Counted from the first letter of the stretch, positions 1-7,415 are shown. The stretch: 17,635 bases of DNA from JAVEYA01 sp034003745 (GCA_034003745.1 JAVEYA010000044.1:1-17635); one strand, 5' to 3'. The notes: generated by a model from the letters alone, not told the origin. Program-made: numbers and translations.

Positions 1-2
1 CT

Positions 3-284
3 GTTGCAAGCAGTAACATACCTAACAGGGGCGTCTTTCCTTTCCGCGTAATATGGTCATTATATACAGCAACTTTCGGTCAGGCAATCCCGTCAGCTTT
101 ACGCCACTTTAGCGCGGCGGCAACACTATATGACGAAAAATATTTTAGGAGGCGTCTTACCATTTTACTGGTTCCAGGGTTAATGATTCAACCTGTTGGG
201 ACTGCAGAATCAAGAATTATCCCTTCGGTAGATTCAGGCGCATTCCTTCTTACGGATCAGGTACCCAATAAAAGTACTCAATAA
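3..284 (+). other. Open frame at left edge, no start; possible gene remnant
   Basis: Frame 3 is free of stops from the window edge to TAA at 282-284 (93 codons). It contains no convincing start with a ribosome site, so it would have to be the end of a gene beginning outside the window, or a remnant. Its middle part reads like an amphipathic/hydrophobic protein (for example LTILLVPGLMI). Frame 1 at the very edge also reads as a membrane-like peptide (LLQAVTYLTGASFLSA) before a stop at 49-51, so a frameshifted, decaying membrane protein is possible. I do not recognise a family. Chance openness is also possible, so the call is weak. Confidence 0.25.
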
Positions 285-288
285 AAGT
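266..288. repeat. Two-copy direct repeat, 13-bp period
   Basis: CAATAAAAGT occurs at 266-275 and again at 279-288, separated by ACT. The second copy abuts the stop codon of the minus-strand membrane protein gene. It is too short to assign a function; it may be slippage-derived. Confidence 0.5.
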
Positions 289-732
289 TCAGCGCAGTCC
301 GGCCTTGTTCCATCTCTTTAGGAGCAAGGCTGTTATTATGCCCATCACAGACAAGTTGATCAGGGCGGCAATGTTTGTCGCAGGTTCACTGCGTATTTGC
401 GGCCAAATATTCAATAAACGCATAAAAAGGCCAAGATTAATGAAACCCAGAGCATTGGCACTGATTAAACCTTTCAGCCAAGCATGCCGGTCTTCTGTGG
501 CGGACAGAATCCAGGCAATCAAAAGGGTGGTCGCCATACTGAGAGTATGTGTACCGATAAAACCGATAACAGTACCTGTCCATGTATGGACAAGGGGAGT
601 ATTGAGAAAAATACTGGCGGCGATTTCCCAGGGGGTACTCATTTTAATACCCAAAAGAAGATAAATATAACTTAACCCGTCTACAATAATAGCGCCGATT
701 ATGCCGGCTATAAAGGCAAAATAAAAATTCAT
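289..732 (-). CDS. Four-helix integral membrane protein, unknown function
   Basis: The protein has about 147 residues from the ATG at 732, which has GGGTG eight bases upstream. Starts at 738 (ATG) and 771 (TTG) are in frame but have no better ribosome site. Four hydrophobic segments are visible: an N-terminal one rich in Ile/Gly/Ala (about residues 3-28), one around HTLSMATTLLIAWIL, one around SANALGFINLGLFM, and one near the C-terminus (INLSVMGIITALLL) followed by a basic tail. No catalytic or binding motif is recognisable and I cannot name a family. It lies downstream of the terminator that ends the mltG operon, so it is probably transcribed separately; no clear promoter was found in 733-832. 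The start is uncertain, but the reading frame is very likely real because of the regular membrane segments. Confidence 0.7.
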   Translation of the reverse strand: MNFYFAFIAGIIGAIIVDGLSYIYLLLGIKMSTPWEIAASIFLNTPLVHTWTGTVIGFIGTHTLSMATTLLIAWILSATEDRHAWLKGLISANALGFINLGLFMRLLNIWPQIRSEPATNIAALINLSVMGIITALLLKRWNKAGLR

Positions 733-832
733 ACGCATAACACCCGTTTTATTTTCTAGTATTTCAATCAATCCGGGGAATTACTCAAGAATATGGATTC
801 TATTGAAATTGCACTTGTATTTTTATGACTTA

Positions 833-870
833 ACCATAAAAATAGCCGACAAGCGGAAAACTTGCCGGCT
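833..870 (-). terminator. Rho-independent terminator of the mltG-trmR-trhP-DUF4911 operon
   Basis: Arms 844-853 and 861-870 form a 10-pair stem with a 7-nt loop; the single DNA mismatch (849/865) becomes a G-U pair in minus-strand RNA. On the minus strand the stem is followed by ATTTTTATGG. It lies about 80 bases after the DUF4911 stop codon. Confidence 0.75.
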
Positions 871-951
871 GAAATTTTACTAAATTAATTATGTATTGAT
901 ATCCCGGGCAGTTTCGTAATGCTGCTTCCGGCCAATAGCCGTTCGAATAAA

Positions 952-1155
952 TTATCTTACTTCCACAAACGAAAACTGCGCTAATAATTCGTACATTTCT
1001 CCCGCCGTATCCGGCGTTACCCGGACTATGGCAAGAGCTTCCCCTGGGTCAATCGTCGTTAGCACCCCCAAATGGCCGTAGCCTTCGATGATTTTCATCA
1101 GGAAGGCTATTTTCTGTTTGGGTAGTCTAATGGGAATCTCATAGGGATTACTCAT
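952..1155 (-). CDS. DUF4911 domain-containing protein
   Basis: A 67-residue protein that I match to the DUF4911 family from its pattern: a basic N-terminal strand (IPIRLPKQKIAFLMKIIEGY), a central hydrophobic strand (HLGVLTTID) and a C-terminal helix ending in a short strand (FSFVEVR). The predicted alpha/beta layout resembles a small ligand- or RNA-binding fold, but this is inference; the family has no established function that I know of. The ATG overlaps the 3' end of the U32 gene by eight bases (ATGAGTAA), so translation is probably coupled. It is the last gene before the terminator at 833-870. Its fixed place after two tRNA wobble-uridine modification genes suggests a link to that pathway, without proof. 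It has no cysteines or signal peptide and should be cytosolic. Confidence 0.8.
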   Translation of the reverse strand: MSNPYEIPIRLPKQKIAFLMKIIEGYGHLGVLTTIDPGEALAIVRVTPDTAGEMYELLAQFSFVEVR

Positions 1156-2371
1156 GGTGCGCCCGCCTGATTAAATCCCATTTTCTAACCAGCCTATCAA
1201 CGGGGATTCTGACGATCTGCTGCGGGTGCGGAGCGACCTCTATCGCCCCGCCGGTCTCATCCTTCATCTGCGTGAGTGTCTGCGTAAATAAAGGCGTCTG
1301 CGGCCCGGTGAATTCCAGTTCATCGCCGACCTTGAAATTATTGCGCTGCTCCACGGTGGCCCAGCCGGAAACCGTATCGTATTCCAGAACCAGACCGACG
1401 AAGTCATAGTTGCGCAGATAGGACGAGTCGGCGTAATTGTGGTCCGCGGCCTGCGGCTTGCCATACAAAAATCCGGTCGTATAATCACGGTGGCTGACTT
1501 TGGTTATCTCCTCCCGCCAGGCCGGGTCTGCAGCGTAATTTGCGGGTTCCTGATAATAAGCGTCCAGCGCCCTGCGGTAAACATTTACCACGGTGGCGAC
1601 GTAATGGACGCTTTTCATGCGTCCTTCTATTTTAAAGGTGTCTACGCCGGCCTCAATCAACTGCGGCAGGTGATCCAGAAGGCAGAGGTCCTGAGAGTTG
1701 AAAATATAGGAGCCCCGCTCGTCCTCTTCCAGACTGTAGTATTCCCCCGGCCGTTTTTCTTCTACCAAAGCATAGTTCCAGCGGCAGGGCTGGGCGCACT
1801 CTCCGCTGTTGGCGTCGCGTCCGGCCATATAATTGCTTAAGAGGCAGCGTCCCGAATAAGAAATGCACATCGCTCCATGTACGAACATTTCCAGGTCCAG
1901 TTTTACTTCCCGCCGGATTCTCTTGATCTCCTCCAAAGAGAGCTCCCGCGCCAGGATAATCCTCTGCACGCCTTGCTCTTCCCAGAATTTTGCCGCAGCC
2001 CAGTTGGTAGTATTGGCCTGGGTACTTAAATGCACCGGCAGCCGGCATTTCATTTCCTTAAGAATGGCCCAGACGCCCGCATCGGAGACAATCACGGCAT
2101 CCGCCCCGGACTCTTCTAATTTCCTTAAATACACAGGGAGACCATCCAAATCCTCATTATGCGCGAAAATATTTACCGTTACATAGACTTTCGCGCCCCG
2201 GGCATGGGCGAATTCCACGCCCTCTTTTATTTCCGCCAGGCTCAGATTCCCCGCATAAGCCCTGAGGCCATATTCCTTGCCGCCCACATAGACTGCGTCG
2301 GCGCCGTAATGCACAGCCATCTTCAGTTTCTCCAGGGTGCCCGCCGGAGCAAGCAGTTCCGCTTTTTTCAT
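1148..2371 (-). CDS. trhP: U32 family protein, tRNA 5-hydroxyuridine synthesis (TrhP/YrrO-like)
   Basis: A 407-residue member of peptidase family U32. The family signature is visible at residues 163-179 (FVHGAMCISYSGRCLLS), followed by C192 and C196 and by C230; C169, C176, C192 and C230 are the likely Fe-S ligands known from U32 RNA-modifying proteins. The N-terminus (LLAPAG, then GADAVYVGG) is the usual start of the TIM-barrel-like domain. In B. subtilis, YrrN and YrrO (TrhP1/TrhP2) make 5-hydroxyuridine at tRNA wobble position 34 using prephenate, and their genes follow the methyltransferase gene as here. Only one U32 gene is present in this window, with a length close to YrrO. The frame stays open upstream to 2524, but the ATG at 2371 is preferred: GAGGAG lies six bases upstream, and it starts just after the trmR stop. 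An ATG at 2377 overlapping that stop is an alternative. The older name collagenase-like protease should not be read as protease activity. Confidence 0.85.
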   Translation of the reverse strand: MKKAELLAPAGTLEKLKMAVHYGADAVYVGGKEYGLRAYAGNLSLAEIKEGVEFAHARGAKVYVTVNIFAHNEDLDGLPVYLRKLEESGADAVIVSDAGVWAILKEMKCRLPVHLSTQANTTNWAAAKFWEEQGVQRIILARELSLEEIKRIRREVKLDLEMFVHGAMCISYSGRCLLSNYMAGRDANSGECAQPCRWNYALVEEKRPGEYYSLEEDERGSYIFNSQDLCLLDHLPQLIEAGVDTFKIEGRMKSVHYVATVVNVYRRALDAYYQEPANYAADPAWREEITKVSHRDYTTGFLYGKPQAADHNYADSSYLRNYDFVGLVLEYDTVSGWATVEQRNNFKVGDELEFTGPQTPLFTQTLTQMKDETGGAIEVAPHPQQIVRIPVDRLVRKWDLIRRAHHE

Positions 2372-2373
2372 AT

Positions 2374-3021
2374 TCATCTCCTCACGCTGACCGCCAGCCC
2401 GTCGCCCAAAGGAATGAGCGAAGTCGCCAGCTCGGGATGGTCTTTTAGGGTCTCCAAAAGCTCCCGCACCCGGCAGACCATTGTCTTCTTGCGCCGTTCC
2501 GGCCAGGTCATCTCCACCACCCAACCGCCTAAAAAGATATTGTCGATAATCAGTATCCCGCCGCTATTCAAAAGCGGAAAAATTTTAGAAAAAAAATCAG
2601 GGTATTGACCCTTGGCAGCATCCATAAAAACAAAATTATATCCAGCTGTTAACGTAGGAATTATTTCCGCGGCATCGCCCAAGAGGGGCTCGACCAGACC
2701 CATGATTTCGGCTTCATGGAAATTCCGGCGGGCTCTCTCAAACCGGATCGGATCAATTTCTATGGTGGTTATTTTTTGAAGCCGCTCCCGGCCGGCAGCG
2801 GCTAAAAGAATAGCCGAATACCCTATCCCTGTGCCCACTTCCAGGATACGGGCAGGTTTGCAGGCCTGAACCATCACCTGCAAAAAACGGCCTGTTTCGG
2901 GCGTCACCAAAGGGATATATTCGGCGCGGCATTCTTCCTCAATCCTTTTTAACAGCTCCGGCCGCTCCGGCGTCATCATGCGCAGGAAGCCGGCAATCTT
3001 CCCAGTTTCGGTATCCGCCAC
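2374..3021 (-). CDS. trmR: tRNA 5-hydroxyuridine O-methyltransferase TrmR (YrrM-like)
   Basis: A 215-residue class I SAM-dependent methyltransferase of the catechol-O-methyltransferase-like family. Motif I is LEVGTGIGYS (60-69), the acidic ribose-binding residue is D90 (IEID), and the metal-binding set is D134 (FMDAAKG), D160 and N161 (IIDN). K137 in the DAAKG motif is the usual catalytic lysine. B. subtilis TrmR (YrrM) methylates 5-hydroxyuridine 34 of tRNA to 5-methoxyuridine, and it sits between mltG and the U32 genes exactly as here, so context supports this over a caffeoyl-CoA-type enzyme. The start is GTG, directly abutting the mltG stop, with GGAGGGG five bases upstream. The stop codon TGA lies three bases before the U32 start, so the two products are probably translated in tandem. 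Confidence 0.88.
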   Translation of the reverse strand: MADTETGKIAGFLRMMTPERPELLKRIEEECRAEYIPLVTPETGRFLQVMVQACKPARILEVGTGIGYSAILLAAAGRERLQKITTIEIDPIRFERARRNFHEAEIMGLVEPLLGDAAEIIPTLTAGYNFVFMDAAKGQYPDFFSKIFPLLNSGGILIIDNIFLGGWVVEMTWPERRKKTMVCRVRELLETLKDHPELATSLIPLGDGLAVSVRR

Positions 3022-4050
3022 CTATACCCCTCCGTATTTCGCCTTGTTACGGTTATGCTCCGTCAGAGTCTTGGAGAAAACATGCTCCCCGGTGCCGTCG
3101 CCTTTGGCCAGGAAGTATAGGTAAGCCGTATCTTCCGCTTCGAATACAGCATGCAGGGACGCTTCCCCCGGAGCTCCGATCGGTCCGGGCGGCAGGCCGC
3201 TATGGACATAGGTGTTATAGGGCGACTTTATCTCCAAATCCGCATAGAGGAGTCTTTGCTTACGTTCGCCCAGGATATATTGGATTGTGGCGCAGGAATC
3301 GAGTTTCATCCCGATGCTCAAGCGTTTCAGGAAGACTCCGGCAATAAGCGGGCGGTCCTTGTCCACCAGGGATTCCCACTCAATAATGGAAGCCAGTGTC
3401 ACGATTTCATGCGTGCTTAAGCCGGTCTTGTTTTCCGGCATCTTATTATAGACTTGTTCAAAACGCCTTAGCATGACGTCTAGGATTTTTTCCACGCTCA
3501 TACCCCGCGGGATGATATACGTATCGGGGAAAAGATAGCCTTCCAGTCGCATTTTGCCCGATAGTCCCTCCAAGAACGAATAGTTATAGGGATGACTCTC
3601 CGCCGCAGCCCAGAATTCTTCCTCGGTCGCGAGGCCTTTTTCCACCAACACGCCCACAATTTCCTGCAGGAGGAAACCTTCCGGGATGGTAAAGGATAAG
3701 GTGGCTACTCTTCCTTTTTCCAGGATATCAATAATTTCCGGCACATTCAAAGAAGCCTTCAGGTAGTATTGTCCTGCTTTAAACTTGTCGATTTTTCCGG
3801 TAATACGGGCATAAATCAGAAAAGCCCGGTCGTCTTGAATCAAACCCTTGTCTTCCAGCAAGGCCGCAATTTTTCCCGCGGTAGAACCGGGTGCGATATC
3901 AATCAGAGCTTCATTGTTATTATCAGGCTGAGCCGGACGGAGGCGACCGTGATAAAACGTCATGGTGACGGCGCCGGCAAATACTGCCAAGATAAACAGG
4001 CTGATTAACAATTGCACAGAACGTCGTTTGATCAACACGGGATTTCCCAT
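3022..4050 (-). CDS. mltG: Endolytic murein transglycosylase MltG (YceG-like)
   Basis: A 342-residue protein with a short cytosolic N-terminus and one transmembrane helix (about residues 11-31), followed by an extracellular LysM-like region (about 50-115) and the YceG catalytic domain. The catalytic glutamate is E224 in LASIIEWES; most family members have a lysine where this one has tryptophan. Other family marks are EGYLFPDTY and the C-terminal SPYNTYVHSGLPPGPIG stretch. MltG cuts nascent glycan strands at the membrane and is thought to end strand elongation. The ATG at 4050 is chosen because GAGGAG lies eight bases upstream; a GTG at 4053 is the alternative. It is the first gene of an operon with trmR, the U32 gene and DUF4911, driven by the promoter at 4081-4110. 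Confidence 0.92.
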   Translation of the reverse strand: MGNPVLIKRRSVQLLISLFILAVFAGAVTMTFYHGRLRPAQPDNNNEALIDIAPGSTAGKIAALLEDKGLIQDDRAFLIYARITGKIDKFKAGQYYLKASLNVPEIIDILEKGRVATLSFTIPEGFLLQEIVGVLVEKGLATEEEFWAAAESHPYNYSFLEGLSGKMRLEGYLFPDTYIIPRGMSVEKILDVMLRRFEQVYNKMPENKTGLSTHEIVTLASIIEWESLVDKDRPLIAGVFLKRLSIGMKLDSCATIQYILGERKQRLLYADLEIKSPYNTYVHSGLPPGPIGAPGEASLHAVFEAEDTAYLYFLAKGDGTGEHVFSKTLTEHNRNKAKYGGV

Positions 4051-4080
4051 CACCTTATCTCCTCGCAAGTATGATTCCTT

Positions 4081-4110
4081 ATTATACTATAAAATCCTTA
4101 AATATGACAG
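4081..4110 (-). promoter_or_regulatory. Sigma-A type promoter of the mltG operon
   Basis: On the minus strand a perfect -10 TATAAT (4086-4081) is preceded by an 18-base spacer and the -35 CTGTCA (4110-4105, four of six matches). It lies about 30 bases upstream of the mltG start, inside the 100-base gap after the VanW-family gene. Confidence 0.7.
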
Positions 4111-4150
4111 TAAGAAGGAATCACGACAAAAGACAGGCAAAAAAGACGAA

Positions 4151-5524
4151 TCATAAGAAGGAATCATCCAAAAGGAGCGAGCCGGCAAATGTGCGGATAA
4201 TCCGGTCCGCAGGCGGGTAATAATCTTTGGAGATTTGCTCGCGTTTGATTAAGACTCCCTTGGCGTCGTAAATCAGCCGTTCCACACGGTAAATATAACC
4301 GATGCTTCCTTCCCGCTCCAGCACATAGCTTCCGCGCGGCACCGCCGGGTCTTCTTTGTAAATGGTCTTGGGCTGTACTTCCTCTTCCTTGGTGCTTCTA
4401 AGTTCGACCCGCCGGCCGAGCGGATATCCGAAAATTTTAATTTCCAGGCTGCCCTGGTAAACGGCTGTTTGGATAATTAAGTGCCCCCGGGTATTATTCC
4501 GAAACTGCAGATCCCGGGAACCGTACACGACGGTAGCGTCCATTCCCGGTGCTACATAAGAAATAAGCATCGAATGGGGCGTCCGCTCTACAATCTGTAA
4601 TTCCGCCTTTAAGGCAGAATTATACAGGGTCGTGGAAACCTGGCAGACGCCTCCGCCGACACCCGGGACAAGTTCATTTTTTACAATGATATCGGCTTCA
4701 TCATAACCCTGCGCTTTGGTACGCGGACCCACCGTCTTGTTGAAGGAAAACACTTCCCCCGGCGCGATCAGCGTATTGTTCAGCGCTTTGGCGGCCAACT
4801 GAATATTCCGGGTCCGGTTGACCTTTCCCGCGTTAAAAACAGTGCGGGTAGCGCTCAAAAGCCCTGTAATCCTGTAGGCTTCGATTGTCGCGGTGGTTTT
4901 CTCCGGTTCTAGGGGGACAAAGCGCATCTCTACCCGGATAGCCTGTTTCGGCTGCGCGGATAAAGCCATTTTGATATCCGCTGCGGCAGCTTCGATATCC
5001 GCCTTTCTCCCCAAAGCGTGCGGTTTTATTTCAATCGCGTTATTCGTCCCGATGATCAGCTCGGCGTTTTGCGGCTCCTGGGTAAAAGGCTGCGCCAGCT
5101 CCTCCAGTTTCTGCAGCAGAGCGGTATCGTCCACCCGCAGAAAGAGAGGCACTTCCGCTCCTTTCCTCGCCAGCTGCCACCTCTTCCACAGATTCTCCCA
5201 CCAGTTGCCGCTGCGGCCTAAAGCATACGCTTCCTGCCAGGTTCTTTCCCCGTCGATATGAATGCCCATTTCCTGATAAGTTGCGGTCAGCGGTTCCTGC
5301 AAGCCTGCTGCGGTAATGCTCAGCCGCCGCACAGCAACGCTTTCGTTCTCCGCCTGCACGATCTTGAAAACATTATCCCTGTCCATTTCGCCGAGCGCTT
5401 GCCCTTGAAAGGTAACACCACGATAGATCAGCTCCTCTGCCGCCGCTGCAGGACAAACCAAGCCTGTCTGCAGCAGCAGGCAGACCAGAATGCCTTTAAT
5501 GAATCTGCGGCTTAATTTGGACAA
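4151..5524 (-). CDS. VanW family secreted protein with putative peptidoglycan-binding and G5-like regions
   Basis: About 457 residues from a TTG start at 5524 that has GGGGG seven bases upstream. The N-terminus is a signal peptide (basic SKLSRRFIKG, hydrophobic core, then CPAAAA before EELIYRG), so the protein is exported. Next comes a region like the putative peptidoglycan-binding domain common in this family (about 60-205), then the VanW domain (about 226-366) with FNAGKVNRTRNI, PGEVFSFN and VPGVGGGVCQVSTTLYN. The tail (about 375-445) has the strand pattern of a G5 domain. VanW was named from vancomycin-resistance clusters, but its activity is not established; nothing else here suggests antibiotic resistance. 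A longer form could start at TTG 5569, but that codon is inside a hairpin and has no ribosome site. It probably acts at the cell wall, like its neighbour mltG. Confidence 0.88.
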   Translation of the reverse strand: MSKLSRRFIKGILVCLLLQTGLVCPAAAAEELIYRGVTFQGQALGEMDRDNVFKIVQAENESVAVRRLSITAAGLQEPLTATYQEMGIHIDGERTWQEAYALGRSGNWWENLWKRWQLARKGAEVPLFLRVDDTALLQKLEELAQPFTQEPQNAELIIGTNNAIEIKPHALGRKADIEAAAADIKMALSAQPKQAIRVEMRFVPLEPEKTTATIEAYRITGLLSATRTVFNAGKVNRTRNIQLAAKALNNTLIAPGEVFSFNKTVGPRTKAQGYDEADIIVKNELVPGVGGGVCQVSTTLYNSALKAELQIVERTPHSMLISYVAPGMDATVVYGSRDLQFRNNTRGHLIIQTAVYQGSLEIKIFGYPLGRRVELRSTKEEEVQPKTIYKEDPAVPRGSYVLEREGSIGYIYRVERLIYDAKGVLIKREQISKDYYPPADRIIRTFAGSLLLDDSFL

Positions 5525-5540
5525 AATAATACCCCCGCCA

Positions 5541-5569
5541 TTGGAATCTTGTACTATAAGATATTCCAA
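5541..5569 (-). promoter_or_regulatory. Stem-loop just upstream of the VanW-family start
   Basis: TTGGAAT..CTT and AAG..ATTCCAA pair across the loop, with a two-base bulge, giving about a ten-pair stem. The 3' end is only a few bases from the GGGGG ribosome site of the VanW-family gene. It could be a 5' mRNA hairpin or an operator; no T-run follows it. Confidence 0.45.
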
Positions 5570-5608
5570 CCGACAGGGATTTTATTCTTAAAAGGTACGC
5601 GTCCTTAT

Positions 5609-5647
5609 CTAAACTGTTTAGAAGTACTTAAGCGCAAGGCGCTTAAG
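5609..5647. repeat. Two adjacent palindromes after the DUF1292 gene
   Basis: CTTAAGCGC (5627-5635) and GCGCTTAAG (5639-5647) are perfect arms with a three-base loop, and CTAAA/TTTAG (5609-5613, 5617-5621) is a second small palindrome next to it. They lie just after the minus-strand DUF1292 stop. A clear T-run is missing, so this is at best a weak terminator or an mRNA-stabilising structure. Confidence 0.5.
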
Positions 5648-5655
5648 CATTTCGT

Positions 5656-5937
5656 TTACTCTTCTTCTTCTTCGTCTTCCTCTTCTTCAATCAGTTCCTG
5701 CCACTTATCGGCAACCTTTTCCCATTCTTCGTCATCTTCAATATCCAGCAGGATATCTTCACCGTTTTCATCTTTGGCAACTTTGAGGATAATGGCTTCC
5801 GCTTCATCCGCTTCATCATCCAGTGGTTCTAAAATAGCGTATTCCTCATTATCCACCTCAATCATATCAATCAAGACAAATTCATGTTCTTCTCCCTCTT
5901 CGTCAACTAGTACGATGGTTTCTTCATTGTCCACCAT
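5656..5937 (-). CDS. DUF1292 family acidic protein (YrzB-like)
   Basis: A 93-residue, very acidic protein of the DUF1292 (YrzB) family: it opens with ETIVLVDEEGEEHEF, followed by the typical EYAILEPLDD and AIILKVAKDENGED stretches. The last fifteen or so residues are almost only Glu and Asp, coded by a GAA/GAG/GAT run. No function is established for the family; it is found next to ruvX and mltG in many Firmicutes. ATG at 5937 has AGAGGTGG six bases upstream. It has its own near-consensus promoter at 5970-5998, so it can be expressed independently of ruvX. It has no signal peptide and should be cytosolic. Confidence 0.88.
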   Translation of the reverse strand: MVDNEETIVLVDEEGEEHEFVLIDMIEVDNEEYAILEPLDDEADEAEAIILKVAKDENGEDILLDIEDDEEWEKVADKWQELIEEEEDEEEEE

Positions 5938-5969
5938 GCGTTTCCACCTCTTTCCTTTTCATTAAGGCA

Positions 5970-5998
5970 ATTGTAACCTGTGAATATATGGTTGTCAA
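5970..5998 (-). promoter_or_regulatory. Near-consensus sigma-A promoter of the DUF1292 gene
   Basis: On the minus strand TTGACA (5998-5993), a 17-base spacer and TACAAT (5975-5970, five of six) lie in the 106-base gap between ruvX and the DUF1292 gene. The leader would be about 25-30 bases long. Confidence 0.8.
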
Positions 5999-6043
5999 CT
6001 TTAGATAAATTAATGTATGGCTTAAAAGTATATTTTTGAAAGC

Positions 6044-6457
6044 TCATCTATTCTGCGCATCCAGATATCCCTGCAGAATTAAAACAGCAGCCAATTTGTC
6101 CACTACCTTCTTCCGCTTGCCCCTGGAGACGTTCGCCTCCAGCAGCGTACGCTCCGCCGCGGCGGAGGTCAGCCGTTCATCCCAATAGGTCACTTCCAAG
6201 CCGCTTTGCTGTCCCAGTTGCGTGGCGAATTCCCTGATTTTTTCGGCCTGCGGGCCGTAGGTACCATTCATATTGCGCGGCAGACCCGCCACGATTTTCT
6301 GTGCCCCGTGCTGAGCTAATATCGTGCGTATTCCGGAAATATCTTTATCCAAAGAAGTCCTGTAAAATGTCTCCAAGCCCTGTGCCGTGAGTCCCAGCTC
6401 ATCGCTCAGGGCCATTCCGATTCTTTTTTCGCCGATATCCAATCCGATAATCCGCAT
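6044..6457 (-). CDS. ruvX: RuvX/YqgF, putative Holliday junction resolvase / pre-16S rRNA nuclease
   Basis: A 137-residue RNase H-fold protein of usual length. Visible marks are the first acidic strand GLDIGEKRIGMAL (D7), the VAGLPRNMNGT loop, YWDERLTS with the second acidic residue, and the C-terminal VVDKLAAVLILQGYL with the third. The family is linked to 16S rRNA 5'-end maturation (E. coli YqgF) and, by structure, to Holliday junction resolvases. ATG at 6457 has GGGGG six bases upstream; that ribosome site begins at the stop codon of the preceding aldo/keto reductase gene, ten bases away, so the two are probably co-transcribed. In many Firmicutes ruvX directly follows ireB; here the reductase gene separates them. 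Confidence 0.93.
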   Translation of the reverse strand: MRIIGLDIGEKRIGMALSDELGLTAQGLETFYRTSLDKDISGIRTILAQHGAQKIVAGLPRNMNGTYGPQAEKIREFATQLGQQSGLEVTYWDERLTSAAAERTLLEANVSRGKRKKVVDKLAAVLILQGYLDAQNR

Positions 6458-6467
6458 TACACGCCCC

Positions 6468-7415
6468 CTATATCACTTTAATCATAAATTGCGGACAAGC
6501 CGCAGCACAATATCCACACAGGAGACAACGATCCTGCTTCAGGGCAGTTTTTCCATTCCTGATCTCCAGGAGACCGAACGGGCATCTTTCTACACAGGCG
6601 CCACAACCGGTACACCATTCTTCGATCAACAGTCTGCGGGGCACGTCCTGTAATTGGGCGGACAGGCTTTCCGCCGGCGTTTCCCCGGCCAGCACAGATA
6701 AATTATAGTCTACTTCTTCTTTCAGCTTGCAGCCAACCGCTACACTGTGCAGATAAGGCAGCTCAAAGGCAAACCTTAACGCTTCGTAAGCCTGTGGAAT
6801 CAGGTTGCCGCCACCCAAAGCCTTCATTCCGTAAATTCCTTTTCCTCTCTCATAGGCCGCTTCCAGGGCCGCCAGAAGCTCCGGCAGCGTGCCGTCCAGC
6901 AATCCCAGTCCCTGCATATTCACGATAGGATGAATGACTTCTATGGCCTCTTGGTCCAAAGAAGCCCAAATTACATTCACCGCATGGGTGGAAACCCCCG
7001 CGGCCTTGATAAGGCCTTGGGATTTGGCCTCAAGCAAATACTCCAGCGCAGCTTTGTGCCCGGCTAAAGTTTGGGCGGATTCTTGTTCATGCAGCATAAA
7101 AATATCGATATAATCTCTATCCAGAGCCAAACGCATTTCTTCCAGGCTCTTTTTCATGCCTTCCGCCGTATAATCATACGATTTGCCGGCAAGCACCACC
7201 GGACGGGTCCAGCCTTTCAAAGCCTCTTTGATATAAGCATAATTATTATAAAGTTTTGCCGTATCAATGAAATTAACATCGCGCTCCAAGGCGTAACGAA
7301 TTACCGCAGCTCCTTCCGCCAGACTCAGATTGGCTTGCAGCGGCGAAATGGAGAGTGAACCGAAACACATCCGCGAGACGCTCAATCCCGTATTGCCCAG
7401 AATTTCGTATTTCAT
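6468..7415 (-). CDS. Aldo/keto reductase with C-terminal 2[4Fe-4S] ferredoxin domain
   Basis: A 315-residue fusion. Residues 1-260 form an aldo/keto reductase barrel with the catalytic tetrad D51 and Y56 (IDTAKLYNNY), K78 (VLAGKSYD) and H109 (MLHEQES). Residues 265-315 hold two Cx2Cx2Cx3C motifs (C268-C278 and C297-C307) for two [4Fe-4S] clusters. Such fusions occur widely in anaerobes; their substrates are mostly unknown, and electron transfer between ferredoxin and a carbonyl or alcohol substrate is inferred. The ATG at 7415 is chosen because GGGAG lies six bases upstream and the conserved N-terminus (MKYEILGNTGLSVSR) begins there; the frame is open to 7445. It is ten bases before ruvX and lies between ireB and ruvX, which are often adjacent, so it looks inserted. 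Its upstream gap contains several inverted repeats. Confidence 0.9.
   Translation of the reverse strand: MKYEILGNTGLSVSRMCFGSLSISPLQANLSLAEGAAVIRYALERDVNFIDTAKLYNNYAYIKEALKGWTRPVVLAGKSYDYTAEGMKKSLEEMRLALDRDYIDIFMLHEQESAQTLAGHKAALEYLLEAKSQGLIKAAGVSTHAVNVIWASLDQEAIEVIHPIVNMQGLGLLDGTLPELLAALEAAYERGKGIYGMKALGGGNLIPQAYEALRFAFELPYLHSVAVGCKLKEEVDYNLSVLAGETPAESLSAQLQDVPRRLLIEEWCTGCGACVERCPFGLLEIRNGKTALKQDRCLLCGYCAAACPQFMIKVI

Noticed and set aside
2372..2524. N-terminal extension of the U32 protein
   Set aside because: It lies inside trmR in another frame, is low-complexity Gly/Arg-rich, and the family N-terminus with a good ribosome site begins at 2371.
5549..5965. Plus-strand serine-rich frame
   Set aside because: It is the shadow of the Glu/Asp-rich DUF1292 gene on the other strand.
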